Assembly (NCBI GenBank): GCA_021846695.1
Contig: JAJZWN010000010.1
Span: 27,561-35,587, forward strand
Direction: 5' to 3'
Length of the DNA stretch: 8,027 nt
DNA from: Thermoplasmata archaeon
GTDB taxonomy: Archaea > Thermoplasmatota > Thermoplasmata > Thermoplasmatales > Thermoplasmataceae
Within the stretch, counting starts at the first letter, position 1. Each line of letters begins with the position of its first letter. Made by a program: the position numbers and the translations under genes. Under the pieces are notes generated by a model, which was not told the origin of the DNA, did not search any database, and worked only from the letters and a program-made list of their open reading frames with translations. Below, piece after piece: positions 1 through 5,702 of this stretch.

Positions 1-1092
1 CTGGCTGAAAAGCCCCATGAAATTGGAAACTTCATTGATATCACAGGAATGTTCACGAATACGGATTCATCAATGATTAAAAAATCAATAGCTTCTGGAA
101 AATCTGTAATGTGCGCCAGAGTATCTGCATGCAATGGATTGATGAAACACGGAAATTATAAACTTGGAAGGGAATTTGCAGATGTTGCTAAGAATATGGG
201 CCTGGGGGGATTAATGCACTCGGATGAGTTTCCGGCATATGGCCTTTCAGACGAAGAGCTCCACAGTATATATTCCACTGCTGGGAAGGGCGATAATGAT
301 GCTGTAATAGTGGTACTGGGAGAAAAATCACGTATTGAAAAGTTAAAGCCATTGCTTGATGAAAGGTTCGATAAAATACTGAAAATGCAGCTGGAGGAAA
401 CACGATCAGCAACACCATCCGGGGAGACCCGGTATCTAAGGCCACTGGCAGGCAAGGAAAGGATGTATCCTGAGACAGATATTCCAGCTGTAAAAATAAC
501 AGAAGCAATAATGGAAAGCATAGAAAAACTGGTACCAAAATCACTCGAGGAAACCATGAATGAACTTACAAAGAAATTCAAGCTCTCACAGGTTGAAGCT
601 GAGTCTTTAATAAATAATAATTTGCTTTCTCTATTTAAAGCACTGGCTGGCAATTTCGATAATCCACACATCTTATCCCGTATTCTGTTGCAAACCATTC
701 CAGAATTGGAAAACAAAAAGGGCAAGAAACTTTCACAGGTGCAGATGGTTGATATATTTGGAAATCAGTATTTAGAAGCCAGGCAATTGCCGCAGTATCA
801 TAATACTGATAGCATACTGGAATTGTCCAGGAGAGAAAAATGGGATCGCAATACCTTTGAAACGGCTTTATCGCTTTACATAATAGATAATATACCTGTA
901 TCAGAACTGGAAAAACGGGAAGAACTAAAAATGTTAAATGATAATGAGATTAAAAAAATCCTGGACGAGCTGGTAAAGGATGGTAATGTCACACAGAAAA
1001 ATGTAATTCCACTGTTCAGGGGGAAAACAAAACAATCTTTTAACCCATCTGATGTTATCAAAATATTTGTAACCATGCAAAATCAAAAATAA
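1..1092 (+). CDS. gatE: Glu-tRNA(Gln) amidotransferase subunit E, C-terminal part (5' end outside window)
   Basis: GatE pairs with GatD to convert misacylated Glu-tRNA(Gln) to Gln-tRNA(Gln) in the archaeal cytoplasm; GatE binds the tRNA and acts as the kinase/transamidase part. The frame is open from base 1, so the ATG at 49 is internal and the gene runs in from the left; 363 codons are visible, against roughly 600-640 residues for the family. Recognisable GatE signatures are GGLMHSDEFPAYG (codons for about residues 69-81 of the visible part, in the inserted AspRS-like GAD domain), an EETRSATPSGETRYLRPL-type segment, and RMYPETDIP. The rest is a helical C-terminal region resembling the GatB/YqeY tail domain that contacts tRNA. 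The stop TAA is at 1090-1092. It is functionally unrelated to the nuo genes downstream and separated from them by a promoter-containing gap, so it probably ends its own transcription unit. The GatE identity is confident; it is distinguished from GatB by the GAD insert. Confidence 0.93.
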   Translation: MAEKPHEIGNFIDITGMFTNTDSSMIKKSIASGKSVMCARVSACNGLMKHGNYKLGREFADVAKNMGLGGLMHSDEFPAYGLSDEELHSIYSTAGKGDNDAVIVVLGEKSRIEKLKPLLDERFDKILKMQLEETRSATPSGETRYLRPLAGKERMYPETDIPAVKITEAIMESIEKLVPKSLEETMNELTKKFKLSQVEAESLINNNLLSLFKALAGNFDNPHILSRILLQTIPELENKKGKKLSQVQMVDIFGNQYLEARQLPQYHNTDSILELSRREKWDRNTFETALSLYIIDNIPVSELEKREELKMLNDNEIKKILDELVKDGNVTQKNVIPLFRGKTKQSFNPSDVIKIFVTMQNQK

Positions 1093-1106
1093 AAATTGTC
1101 ATTTTT
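1091..1106 (+). terminator. Possible gatE transcription terminator
   Basis: Just at the gatE stop codon is a short A/T inverted repeat, AAAAAT and ATTTTT around a TGTC loop, ending in a run of five T. Archaeal termination often needs only a T-rich stretch, so this is a plausible end point for gatE mRNA. The stem is six weak pairs and the local sequence is AT-rich, so it could be chance. Confidence 0.25.
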
Positions 1107-1113
1107 GTAGTGG

Positions 1114-1150
1114 TAAATGTTACTAATTAAAGAATTAAAAAGTAACTTTA
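1114..1150. repeat. Imperfect inverted repeat upstream of the nuo promoter
   Basis: The left arm (1114-1124, TAAATGTTACT) and right arm (1141-1150, AGTAACTTTA) pair over ten bases with one bulged T at 1118, around a 16-base A/T-only loop except for one G. The loop contains AATTAAA twice (1125-1131 and 1133-1139); the same heptamer recurs in the putative TATA element at 1199-1205. It lies about 45 bases upstream of that element. It could be a regulator binding site, a hairpin ending gatE mRNA, or a chance product of AT-rich DNA. Confidence 0.35.
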
Positions 1151-1194
1151 ACGATTTCAGAAATGCCGGAAATTACATATTTTCTTACCATTCG

Positions 1195-1207
1195 ATATAA
1201 TTAAATA
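1195..1207 (+). promoter_or_regulatory. Putative TATA box / promoter of the nuo operon, probably leaderless transcript
   Basis: The A/T-only stretch ATATAATTAAATA is centred about 28 bases before the nuoA ATG at 1229. Archaeal TATA boxes normally lie about 25-30 bases upstream of the transcription start, which would place the start at or within a few bases of the ATG and give a leaderless mRNA, common for first genes in Thermoplasmatales and other archaea. The purines GAGGG touch the ATG directly, with no spacing for a normal Shine-Dalgarno interaction. This is inference from position and composition only. Confidence 0.5.
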
Positions 1208-1228
1208 GGCTGTAAAAATATAAGAGGG

Positions 1229-1663
1229 ATGATATTAGGATATGCTTCCATTGTAATAACGATAATTATTCTGGTACTGGCTTTATACCTACTATTTAAA
1301 GTCCTTCCAACCATCGGTGGGAACAGGTATAAAAAAGGGGGAATAAAATTCAACAGGAAGGAAATAGCTAGAAACATTTCCCTGGAGGATAATCCTCCGG
1401 CCGAAGATGATTCCTATCTTCAACCATATGAAAGTGGTGAAGTTGCGGTGGAGTATGCAGAAGGGCATATTACTGTACAGTATTATGTTATAATATTCCT
1501 TTTTATCTTATTTGACATTGATATGCTTTTATTATTTCCATGGGCTTTTGATTTCTATGCCCTCGGCATAATACCATTCATTGAAACATTGATATTCATG
1601 GCTATGCCCCTGTTTGTTGTATTTTATGCATATAAAAAAGGTTACATGAGGTGGATGAAATGA
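1229..1663 (+). CDS. nuoA: NADH-quinone oxidoreductase (complex I) subunit A, membrane
   Basis: NuoA is a three-helix membrane subunit (mitochondrial ND3 homologue) next to the quinone cavity; its long first loop links the membrane arm to the quinone site. Length 144 residues. Membrane segments lie at about 3-28, 83-105 and 112-136. The family signature is clear: YESG at 67-70, then [16 protein letters not shown] at 83-98 followed by the FPWA motif. The usual second acid of the FD(V/I)E motif (E. coli Glu81) is Asp98 here; the first (E. coli Asp79) is kept as Asp96. The loop between helix 1 and YESG is basic, then acidic, and longer than the typical bacterial loop by roughly 15-20 residues. 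ATG 1229 is chosen because it is the only good in-frame start and fits a leaderless transcript from the upstream TATA-like element. First gene of the operon; its stop overlaps the nuoB start as ATGA. Confidence 0.93.
   Translation: MILGYASIVITIIILVLALYLLFKVLPTIGGNRYKKGGIKFNRKEIARNISLEDNPPAEDDSYLQPYESGEVAVEYAEGHITVQYYVIIFLFILFDIDMLLLFPWAFDFYALGIIPFIETLIFMAMPLFVVFYAYKKGYMRWMK
1648..1653 (+). promoter_or_regulatory. Ribosome binding site deciding the nuoB start
   Basis: GAGGTG matches the archaeal anti-Shine-Dalgarno consensus GGAGGTGAT and lies six bases before ATG 1660. The GTG at 1651 that would extend the frame by three codons is inside this site, so it is unlikely to be the start. Confidence 0.75.
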
Positions 1664-2124
1664 AAACAGGAGATCTTGGAGTTAAAACTACCACTCTTGA
1701 AAAGGCTCTGCAATGGGGGAGGTCAAACTCATTATGGCCTTTGACTATGGGTCTTGCCTGCTGTGCTATAGAGATGATGGCAACACAGGCAGCTGACCTG
1801 GATATGGCAAGGTTCGGAAGTGAGATATTCAGGAACTCGCCAAGGCAATCAGACCTTATGATTGTAGCAGGTACAACTACAAAAAGAATGGCACCAAGGG
1901 TAAAAAGGATATATGAAGAAATGCCTTATCCAAAATATGTTATAGCAATGGGCGTGTGTGTTATACAGGGTGGCCCATATGTAGACGGTTATTCAGTTGT
2001 GCTCGGCGTAGATAAAGTTATTCCGGTAGATGTTTATGTTCCGGGCTGCCCTCCTTCTCCACAGGCACTTACCTACGGTTTGATTACCCTGCAGAAAAAG
2101 ATTAGAAATGAGACTGATAGGTGA
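1660..2124 (+). CDS. nuoB: NADH-quinone oxidoreductase subunit B, [4Fe-4S] cluster N2 protein
   Basis: NuoB holds the terminal iron-sulfur cluster N2, which passes electrons to quinone at the interface with NuoD and NuoH. The protein is 154 residues. All four N2 ligands are visible: the tandem Cys34-Cys35 in [10 protein letters not shown], Cys100 in MGVCVIQGG, and Cys130 in [11 protein letters not shown]. Other hallmarks are [11 protein letters not shown] near residue 20, [13 protein letters not shown] at about 60-72 and [11 protein letters not shown]. The common GxCxxxGG segment reads GVCVIQGG rather than GACASSGG, but the cysteine and glycines are kept. ATG 1660 overlaps the nuoA stop (ATGA) and has a well-spaced ribosome binding site; a GTG nine bases earlier is inside that site. 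The stop at 2122-2124 is part of the nuoC ribosome binding site, which suggests translational coupling. Related hydrogenase small subunits are excluded by the tandem cysteines and the context. Confidence 0.96.
   Translation: MKTGDLGVKTTTLEKALQWGRSNSLWPLTMGLACCAIEMMATQAADLDMARFGSEIFRNSPRQSDLMIVAGTTTKRMAPRVKRIYEEMPYPKYVIAMGVCVIQGGPYVDGYSVVLGVDKVIPVDVYVPGCPPSPQALTYGLITLQKKIRNETDR
2119..2124 (+). promoter_or_regulatory. Ribosome binding site deciding the nuoC start
   Basis: AGGTGA, overlapping the nuoB stop codon, lies five bases before ATG 2130. It favours that ATG over the in-frame GTG at 2121, which falls inside the site. Confidence 0.7.
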
Positions 2125-2129
2125 AAAAA

Positions 2130-2585
2130 ATGTATAAAATCTTATCTGAGGAAACCGACAAATCTGGAATGAAGGTATTGAATATTGACAAATCTGACCT
2201 AGTTGAACTAATGGAAGATTATAAAGGCAAAGGTTACTATCTTTCATCGATCACTGGCATAGATATGAAAGACCACCTTGAAGTTGTTTACCATATACAT
2301 AATTTTGACCAGAATGATTATATCTGTGTAAAGGTGGCAACAGATGATGAAAAAGTTCCATCTTTAGTTAAACTATGGAAAGCTGCTGACTGGGATGAAA
2401 GGGAACAATACGACCTTATGGGCGTGATTTTTGAAGGCCATGAAAATCTAAGGAGGATACTGTTGCCTGAGGAATGGGTTGGCCATCCGCTCAGGAAGGA
2501 TTACGACCTCAAAAAAGTTCAGTACGTTAGCATGGATAAGAGTGGAGCAGAGCACGTAAGCTTCGATGAAAAGGAGGGATGGTAG
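2130..2585 (+). CDS. nuoC: NADH-quinone oxidoreductase subunit C (30 kDa)
   Basis: NuoC is a cofactor-free peripheral-arm subunit that packs on NuoD and helps shape the connecting module. The protein is 151 residues with an N-terminal alpha/beta region and the diagnostic C-terminal signature at residues 82-125: LWKAADWDEREQYDLMG, then FEGHENLRRILLPEEW and GHPLRKDY. It is encoded separately from NuoD, unlike the fused NuoCD of E. coli. A short acidic tail (about 126-151) follows the signature. ATG 2130 is chosen because AGGTGA sits at proper spacing before it; GTG 2121 would add only three lysine-rich codons. The TAG stop shares its last base with the likely GTG start of nuoD. Identification is secure from the 30 kDa motif. 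Confidence 0.95.
   Translation: MYKILSEETDKSGMKVLNIDKSDLVELMEDYKGKGYYLSSITGIDMKDHLEVVYHIHNFDQNDYICVKVATDDEKVPSLVKLWKAADWDEREQYDLMGVIFEGHENLRRILLPEEWVGHPLRKDYDLKKVQYVSMDKSGAEHVSFDEKEGW
2573..2578 (+). promoter_or_regulatory. Ribosome binding site deciding the nuoD start
   Basis: GGAGGG abuts the ATG at 2579 with no spacer, but stands six bases before the in-frame GTG at 2585. Spacing therefore favours the GTG, which shares one base with the nuoC TAG. Confidence 0.6.
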
Positions 2586-3688
2586 TGTCCCACTGGATAG
2601 AATTGAATGTGGGGCCTGTCCATCCATCTACACATGGCATATACAGATTCAGGGTAAAGTTAAATGAAGAAACTGTGGAAGATGTGGATATAACTATCGG
2701 GTATCTCCACAGAAATGCAGAAAAAATATGCGAATTAAGTTATTATGCAAATAATACAATATATTTTGACAGGATGGATTACATTGACGCAATGAACATG
2801 GAACTTGCCTATCTCAGGGCTGCTGAAACTCTGATGGGCATGGAAGTCCCTGAAAGGGCCCAGTGGATCAGAATGATCATGGCTGAATTGAGCCGTATTG
2901 CGGCGAGGATGGTCGGCATAGGCGCACTTGGATTAGATCTTGGAATGCTTACGCCGTTCTTCCACACATTCCATGAAAGGGAAAAAATCCAGAATATTTT
3001 TGTAGAAGCTTCAGGGGGCAGGCAGGAAGTAAACTACATGAGCATAGGCGGAGTTTACCAGGATTTTAACGATACAATTATTGAAGAAATCAAAGAATTT
3101 ATTTCAGGGTTCAAGGGTAAGCTTGAAGAAATAGTAAAAATGTACCTGGACAGTGAAGTATTCTGGCAGAGGAACCAGGGAACAGGCATACTTGAACCTG
3201 AAGTCGCACTTGATTATGGTGTTACTGGACCAATGCTAAGGGCATCCGGAATAGCATACGACGTCAGGAAAGATTCACCATATTTATTTTACGATAAGGT
3301 GAATTTCGATGTTCCCGTAACAAATACCAAGGATAATTTAGGAAGATTTCTCCTTAAGGCTGAGGAATTAAGACAGTCGATTAAAATAATTGAACAATGC
3401 CTTGCTAAACTGCCAGACGGCCCATTTTTCAACCCGAAGGCCAAAAAATCAGCAATGCTTCTACTAAAAGGGCAGGGCGATGTTTTTACGCGGGTTGAAT
3501 CAGAAAGTGGAGAATACGGCGTGTTCATACGTGGAGATGGTGGATTAAAACCATACAGGATTCACGCCAGAAGCCCATCTTTTAAGAATCTGGCAGTTGT
3601 CCCTGTAATGGCACGCGGCGGCCTTATTGCAGACCTGATCGCTACTATTGCCTCAACAGATGCTGTAGCCGGTGAGGTGGATAGATGA
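2585..3688 (+). CDS. nuoD: NADH-quinone oxidoreductase subunit D (49 kDa), quinone-site subunit
   Basis: NuoD forms one wall of the quinone pocket next to cluster N2 of NuoB. It descends from the large subunit of NiFe hydrogenases but lacks their nickel-binding CxxC pairs, as here. With the GTG 2585 start it has 367 residues. The N-terminal motif GPVHPSTHG at 10-18 carries the pocket histidines (His13, His17), and RMDYIDAM at 63-70 supplies the conserved tyrosine (Tyr66) expected to face the quinone headgroup. Further signatures are ASGGRQEVNYMSIGG at about 142-156, GVTGPMLRASG at about 212-222, YRIHARSPSFKNL near 324-336 and the C-terminal GEVDR, which is normally the very end of this family. 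The usual HRGIEK motif reads HRNAEK at 42-47. ATG 2579 is an alternative start that would add two residues. The stop overlaps the nuoH start as ATGA. Confidence 0.95.
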   Translation: MSHWIELNVGPVHPSTHGIYRFRVKLNEETVEDVDITIGYLHRNAEKICELSYYANNTIYFDRMDYIDAMNMELAYLRAAETLMGMEVPERAQWIRMIMAELSRIAARMVGIGALGLDLGMLTPFFHTFHEREKIQNIFVEASGGRQEVNYMSIGGVYQDFNDTIIEEIKEFISGFKGKLEEIVKMYLDSEVFWQRNQGTGILEPEVALDYGVTGPMLRASGIAYDVRKDSPYLFYDKVNFDVPVTNTKDNLGRFLLKAEELRQSIKIIEQCLAKLPDGPFFNPKAKKSAMLLLKGQGDVFTRVESESGEYGVFIRGDGGLKPYRIHARSPSFKNLAVVPVMARGGLIADLIATIASTDAVAGEVDR

Positions 3689-4740
3689 GCTTACTATTAA
3701 GGATACATCAATGGCTTTCGTTTCTGGGCTATGATGCATCATTTGGATTAGCATACCTGATCCAGACTATAGTCGTTATAGTTTTTGTTGGTATTTCCTT
3801 TGTTGCCTTAATTTACATATTCAGAAAATACATGGCAAGAATACAGAGGAGGGTAGGCCCAAACAGGGTTGGTAAATTCGGGCTGCTGCAGTTAATCGCA
3901 GATTTATTTAAACTGCTTGGCAAGGAATCTATAATGCCTGCAAAGAGGGATGACCTTGCATATAAGCTGGCTCCAGCAATAGTAATTATTGGAACAATAC
4001 TGGCTTTCATCCTGCTGCCATATGGCGACCTTGCCTATTTCGGGTCCATTGCAGTTACACATTCCAGAGTTACACTTATACTGATGTTCGGTCTGCTATC
4101 TATTTTGCCTATCGGTGAGATACTTGCAGGAATAAGCACAAAAAGCAACTATGCCCTTCTAGGAACTATGAGGGGAGTGGCTAAAGATATATCGTTTGAA
4201 ATTCCCATGATGATAAGCGTACTGGCAATAGTTATGATAACATCAAGGTCATATGTTACCGGAACAGCCATAACCGGCGGATTAAGCCTCTCCGGAATCG
4301 TTTCAAATGAAGTTATACCATATGGTATAATTGAACCTCTGGGATTGCTTATTTTCTACATATCCATGGTAGCAAGGGCATCAATGTCCCCCTTCGATAT
4401 GGGAGAAAGCGACAGCGAACTAATTTCAGGGTATACAACTGAATATTCGGGTATGAGATTCGGATTATTCTATGTTGGATTATTCGGAATGGTTTACCTT
4501 ACATCATTCATTATATCAATTCTCTATCTCGGTGGTGCCAATGGCCCATATGAATCCTACGTCGGATTTTTCTACCTGTTAATAAAAACAGTTATACTGG
4601 TATTGATAGCATTCGTGGTATGGGTTACCCTTCCCAGAATAAGGATAGACAGGTTTGTCAATCTCGGGTGGAAATATCTTCTTCCACTTTCCATGGCCAA
4701 TCTGGTCTATGCAGGGTTATTTGTGTTATATATTAGGTGA
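3685..4740 (+). CDS. nuoH: NADH-quinone oxidoreductase subunit H, membrane quinone-channel subunit
   Basis: NuoH (ND1 homologue) anchors the peripheral arm and forms the quinone entry channel and first proton path. It has 351 residues and about eight membrane helices. Conserved parts are ARIQRRVGPNRVG at 51-63, LIADLFKLLGKE at 70-81, SNYALLGTMR at 154-163 with ISFEIP at 169-174, SPFDMGESDSEL at 235-246, GYTTEYSGMRFGLF at 249-262, and RIRIDRFVNLGWKYLLP at 318-334. Two canonical features are altered: the ETNR that precedes PFD in most homologues aligns with RASM (231-234), and the AEY after YSGMRF is GLF (265-267), so a commonly conserved glutamate is replaced by Leu266. GAGGTG at 3674-3679 lies five bases before ATG 3685, and the ATG overlaps the nuoD stop. 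The family is certain; whether the changes are lineage-typical needs an alignment. Confidence 0.95.
   Translation: MSLLLRIHQWLSFLGYDASFGLAYLIQTIVVIVFVGISFVALIYIFRKYMARIQRRVGPNRVGKFGLLQLIADLFKLLGKESIMPAKRDDLAYKLAPAIVIIGTILAFILLPYGDLAYFGSIAVTHSRVTLILMFGLLSILPIGEILAGISTKSNYALLGTMRGVAKDISFEIPMMISVLAIVMITSRSYVTGTAITGGLSLSGIVSNEVIPYGIIEPLGLLIFYISMVARASMSPFDMGESDSELISGYTTEYSGMRFGLFYVGLFGMVYLTSFIISILYLGGANGPYESYVGFFYLLIKTVILVLIAFVVWVTLPRIRIDRFVNLGWKYLLPLSMANLVYAGLFVLYIR
4735..4740 (+). promoter_or_regulatory. Ribosome binding site deciding the nuoI start
   Basis: AGGTGA spans the nuoH stop codon and precedes ATG 4746 by five bases. The in-frame GTG at 4737 lies inside it, so the shorter protein is the better call. 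The arrangement copies that at the nuoB-nuoC junction. Confidence 0.7.
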
Positions 4741-4745
4741 TAAAT

Positions 4746-5243
4746 ATGGTTGCAACAGTTAAAGAAATAAAAATGCCGAAAAAGCCGATACCGGTAGTTG
4801 GTTCCCTCAAATCCATGCTAAACATGGGTAAATATGTGTTCACGAAGCCAGTTACCACTCAATATCCGGAAGACAAAGGCAAAATTCCAGAAAGATTCCG
4901 TTTCCGTATATTCCTTGTACCGGAAGCATGTGTGGGATGTACATTATGTTCAAAAATATGCCCTAACCATAGCATAAAAATGGAGCACTGGGATCTTGAC
5001 AGAACCGGGTTAGAAGATAACGTTGTCCAGACAGCCAGGGGAGACAGAAAAAATTTGCAGAATAAAAGGAATATATATCCTGATGTAAATTTCGGGACAT
5101 GCACGGTATGCAGGCAATGTGAGGAAATATGCCCCACAGATGCCATATATCTGACACACCAGTTTGAAGATGCAAGGACAAGGAACAGCTTTACATATTC
5201 ACCGGAAGAATTAACAATGCAGGAGGAGGATGTTATAAAATGA
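4746..5243 (+). CDS. nuoI: NADH-quinone oxidoreductase subunit I, two [4Fe-4S] ferredoxin-type protein
   Basis: NuoI carries clusters N6a and N6b, which bring electrons to N2 in NuoB. The protein has 165 residues. The first ferredoxin motif is Cys62, 65, 68, 72 followed by Pro (CVGCTLCSKICP) and the second Cys119, 122, 125, 129 followed by Pro (CTVCRQCEEICP); all eight ligands are intact. The N-terminal about 50 residues hold the amphipathic stretch that lies on the membrane, ending in RFRFRIFL before the first motif. The segment between the two motifs is 46 residues, clearly longer than the 28 of E. coli NuoI, and is rich in charged residues. ATG 4746 is chosen on ribosome-binding-site spacing. 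The purine-rich 3' end, with AGGAGGAGG at 5221-5229, doubles as the nuoJ binding site, and the stop overlaps the next start as ATGA. Confidence 0.95.
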   Translation: MVATVKEIKMPKKPIPVVGSLKSMLNMGKYVFTKPVTTQYPEDKGKIPERFRFRIFLVPEACVGCTLCSKICPNHSIKMEHWDLDRTGLEDNVVQTARGDRKNLQNKRNIYPDVNFGTCTVCRQCEEICPTDAIYLTHQFEDARTRNSFTYSPEELTMQEEDVIK

Positions 5244-5491
5244 TAGATACCATCATATTCTTCATCCTGGCTGCCATAGCTGTAATAATGGCATTAAGTG
5301 CCATAAGCACAAAGAACCTCATACATTCATCAATATTCCTTCTTATACTCCTGTTAATGTTTTCAATAATATTCATCTTTCTGGGTCTGAGTTTTGTCGG
5401 GAGTATAGAATTGCTGGTATATGCAGGTGCTGTAGTCATGTTAATTGTTTTCGTTTTAATGCTGACCGGAGGTAAGGACGTTGAAGAATAA
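5240..5491 (+). CDS. nuoJ: NADH-quinone oxidoreductase subunit J, N-terminal half (split gene)
   Basis: NuoJ (ND6 homologue) is a five-helix membrane subunit whose third helix carries the pi-bulge involved in coupling quinone chemistry to proton pumping. This 83-residue protein corresponds to helices 1-3: about 4-22, 27-49 and 52-75. The helix 3 signature IELLVYAGAVVMLIVFVLML at 56-75 matches the family, with Tyr61, Gly63 and an acidic residue, Glu57, in the place of E. coli Glu55. It stops after GGKDVEE, where the bacterial protein continues through a loop into helix 4. The next gene supplies the remaining two helices, so together they make one NuoJ equivalent (83+73 residues against about 160-200 in bacteria). 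AGGAGGAGG at 5221-5229 precedes ATG 5240 by ten bases. Splitting of this subunit is also known in haloarchaeal and methanosarcinal relatives, as I recall, so it is probably ancestral rather than a broken gene. Confidence 0.9.
   Translation: MIDTIIFFILAAIAVIMALSAISTKNLIHSSIFLLILLLMFSIIFIFLGLSFVGSIELLVYAGAVVMLIVFVLMLTGGKDVEE
5468..5473 (+). promoter_or_regulatory. Strong ribosome binding site for a TTG-initiated gene
   Basis: GGAGGT is a six-base match to the anti-Shine-Dalgarno consensus and stands seven bases before TTG 5481. It lies inside the end of the N-terminal nuoJ gene and just after an in-frame stop (5463-5465) of the downstream frame. It therefore fixes TTG 5481 as the start of the C-terminal nuoJ gene; the next in-frame candidate, GTG 5514, is 40 bases away. 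Confidence 0.75.
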
Positions 5492-5702
5492 GGCACAGAA
5501 AATTGCTGCAATCGTGTTTATCATTGTAATTGGAATTAATCTGCTCACCATTAACAAAAGCTTTGCCATAAAGCCACAGGATATAACAGGCATAGGCACA
5601 CTCTTATTTTCTACCTACATAGTGCCATTTGAATTGCTTTCTGTCCTGCTGGTTGCATCAATAATTGGAGTAATGTATATAGTCGGGGATGATGAAAAAT
5701 GA
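5481..5702 (+). CDS. nuoJ: NADH-quinone oxidoreductase subunit J, C-terminal half (split gene, TTG start)
   Basis: This 73-residue membrane protein supplies helices 4 and 5 of NuoJ. Helix 4 spans about 7-24; a short periplasm-side loop follows, and the segment IGTLLFSTYIVPFELLSVLLVASIIGVMYI (38-67 in the protein; key residues Gly39, Pro49, Phe50, Glu51) matches the conserved last helix of the family. The start is TTG, supported by the GGAGGT site seven bases upstream and an in-frame stop 18 bases upstream that rules out any earlier start. It overlaps the N-terminal half by 11 bases in the +1 frame. A frameshifted fusion product cannot be excluded, but independent initiation explains the arrangement better. 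The stop overlaps the nuoK start as ATGA. It is too short and too different to be NuoK. Confidence 0.87.
   Translation: MKNKAQKIAAIVFIIVIGINLLTINKSFAIKPQDITGIGTLLFSTYIVPFELLSVLLVASIIGVMYIVGDDEK

Noticed and set aside
156..725. 189-codon open frame on the minus strand across gatE
   Set aside because: It is fully antisense to a confidently identified gatE, has low-complexity Ser-rich composition typical of a shadow frame, and has no family resemblance or convincing ribosome binding site.
2585..3688. NuoD as a NiFe hydrogenase large subunit
   Set aside because: The two CxxC nickel-binding pairs are absent, and the protein ends in GEVDR, as complex I subunit D does.
5463..5491. Programmed +1 frameshift joining the two nuoJ halves
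   Set aside because: The GGAGGT site has ideal spacing for initiating at TTG 5481, and there is an in-frame stop 18 bases upstream, so separate initiation is the simpler explanation; kept only as a check in the nuoJ finding.
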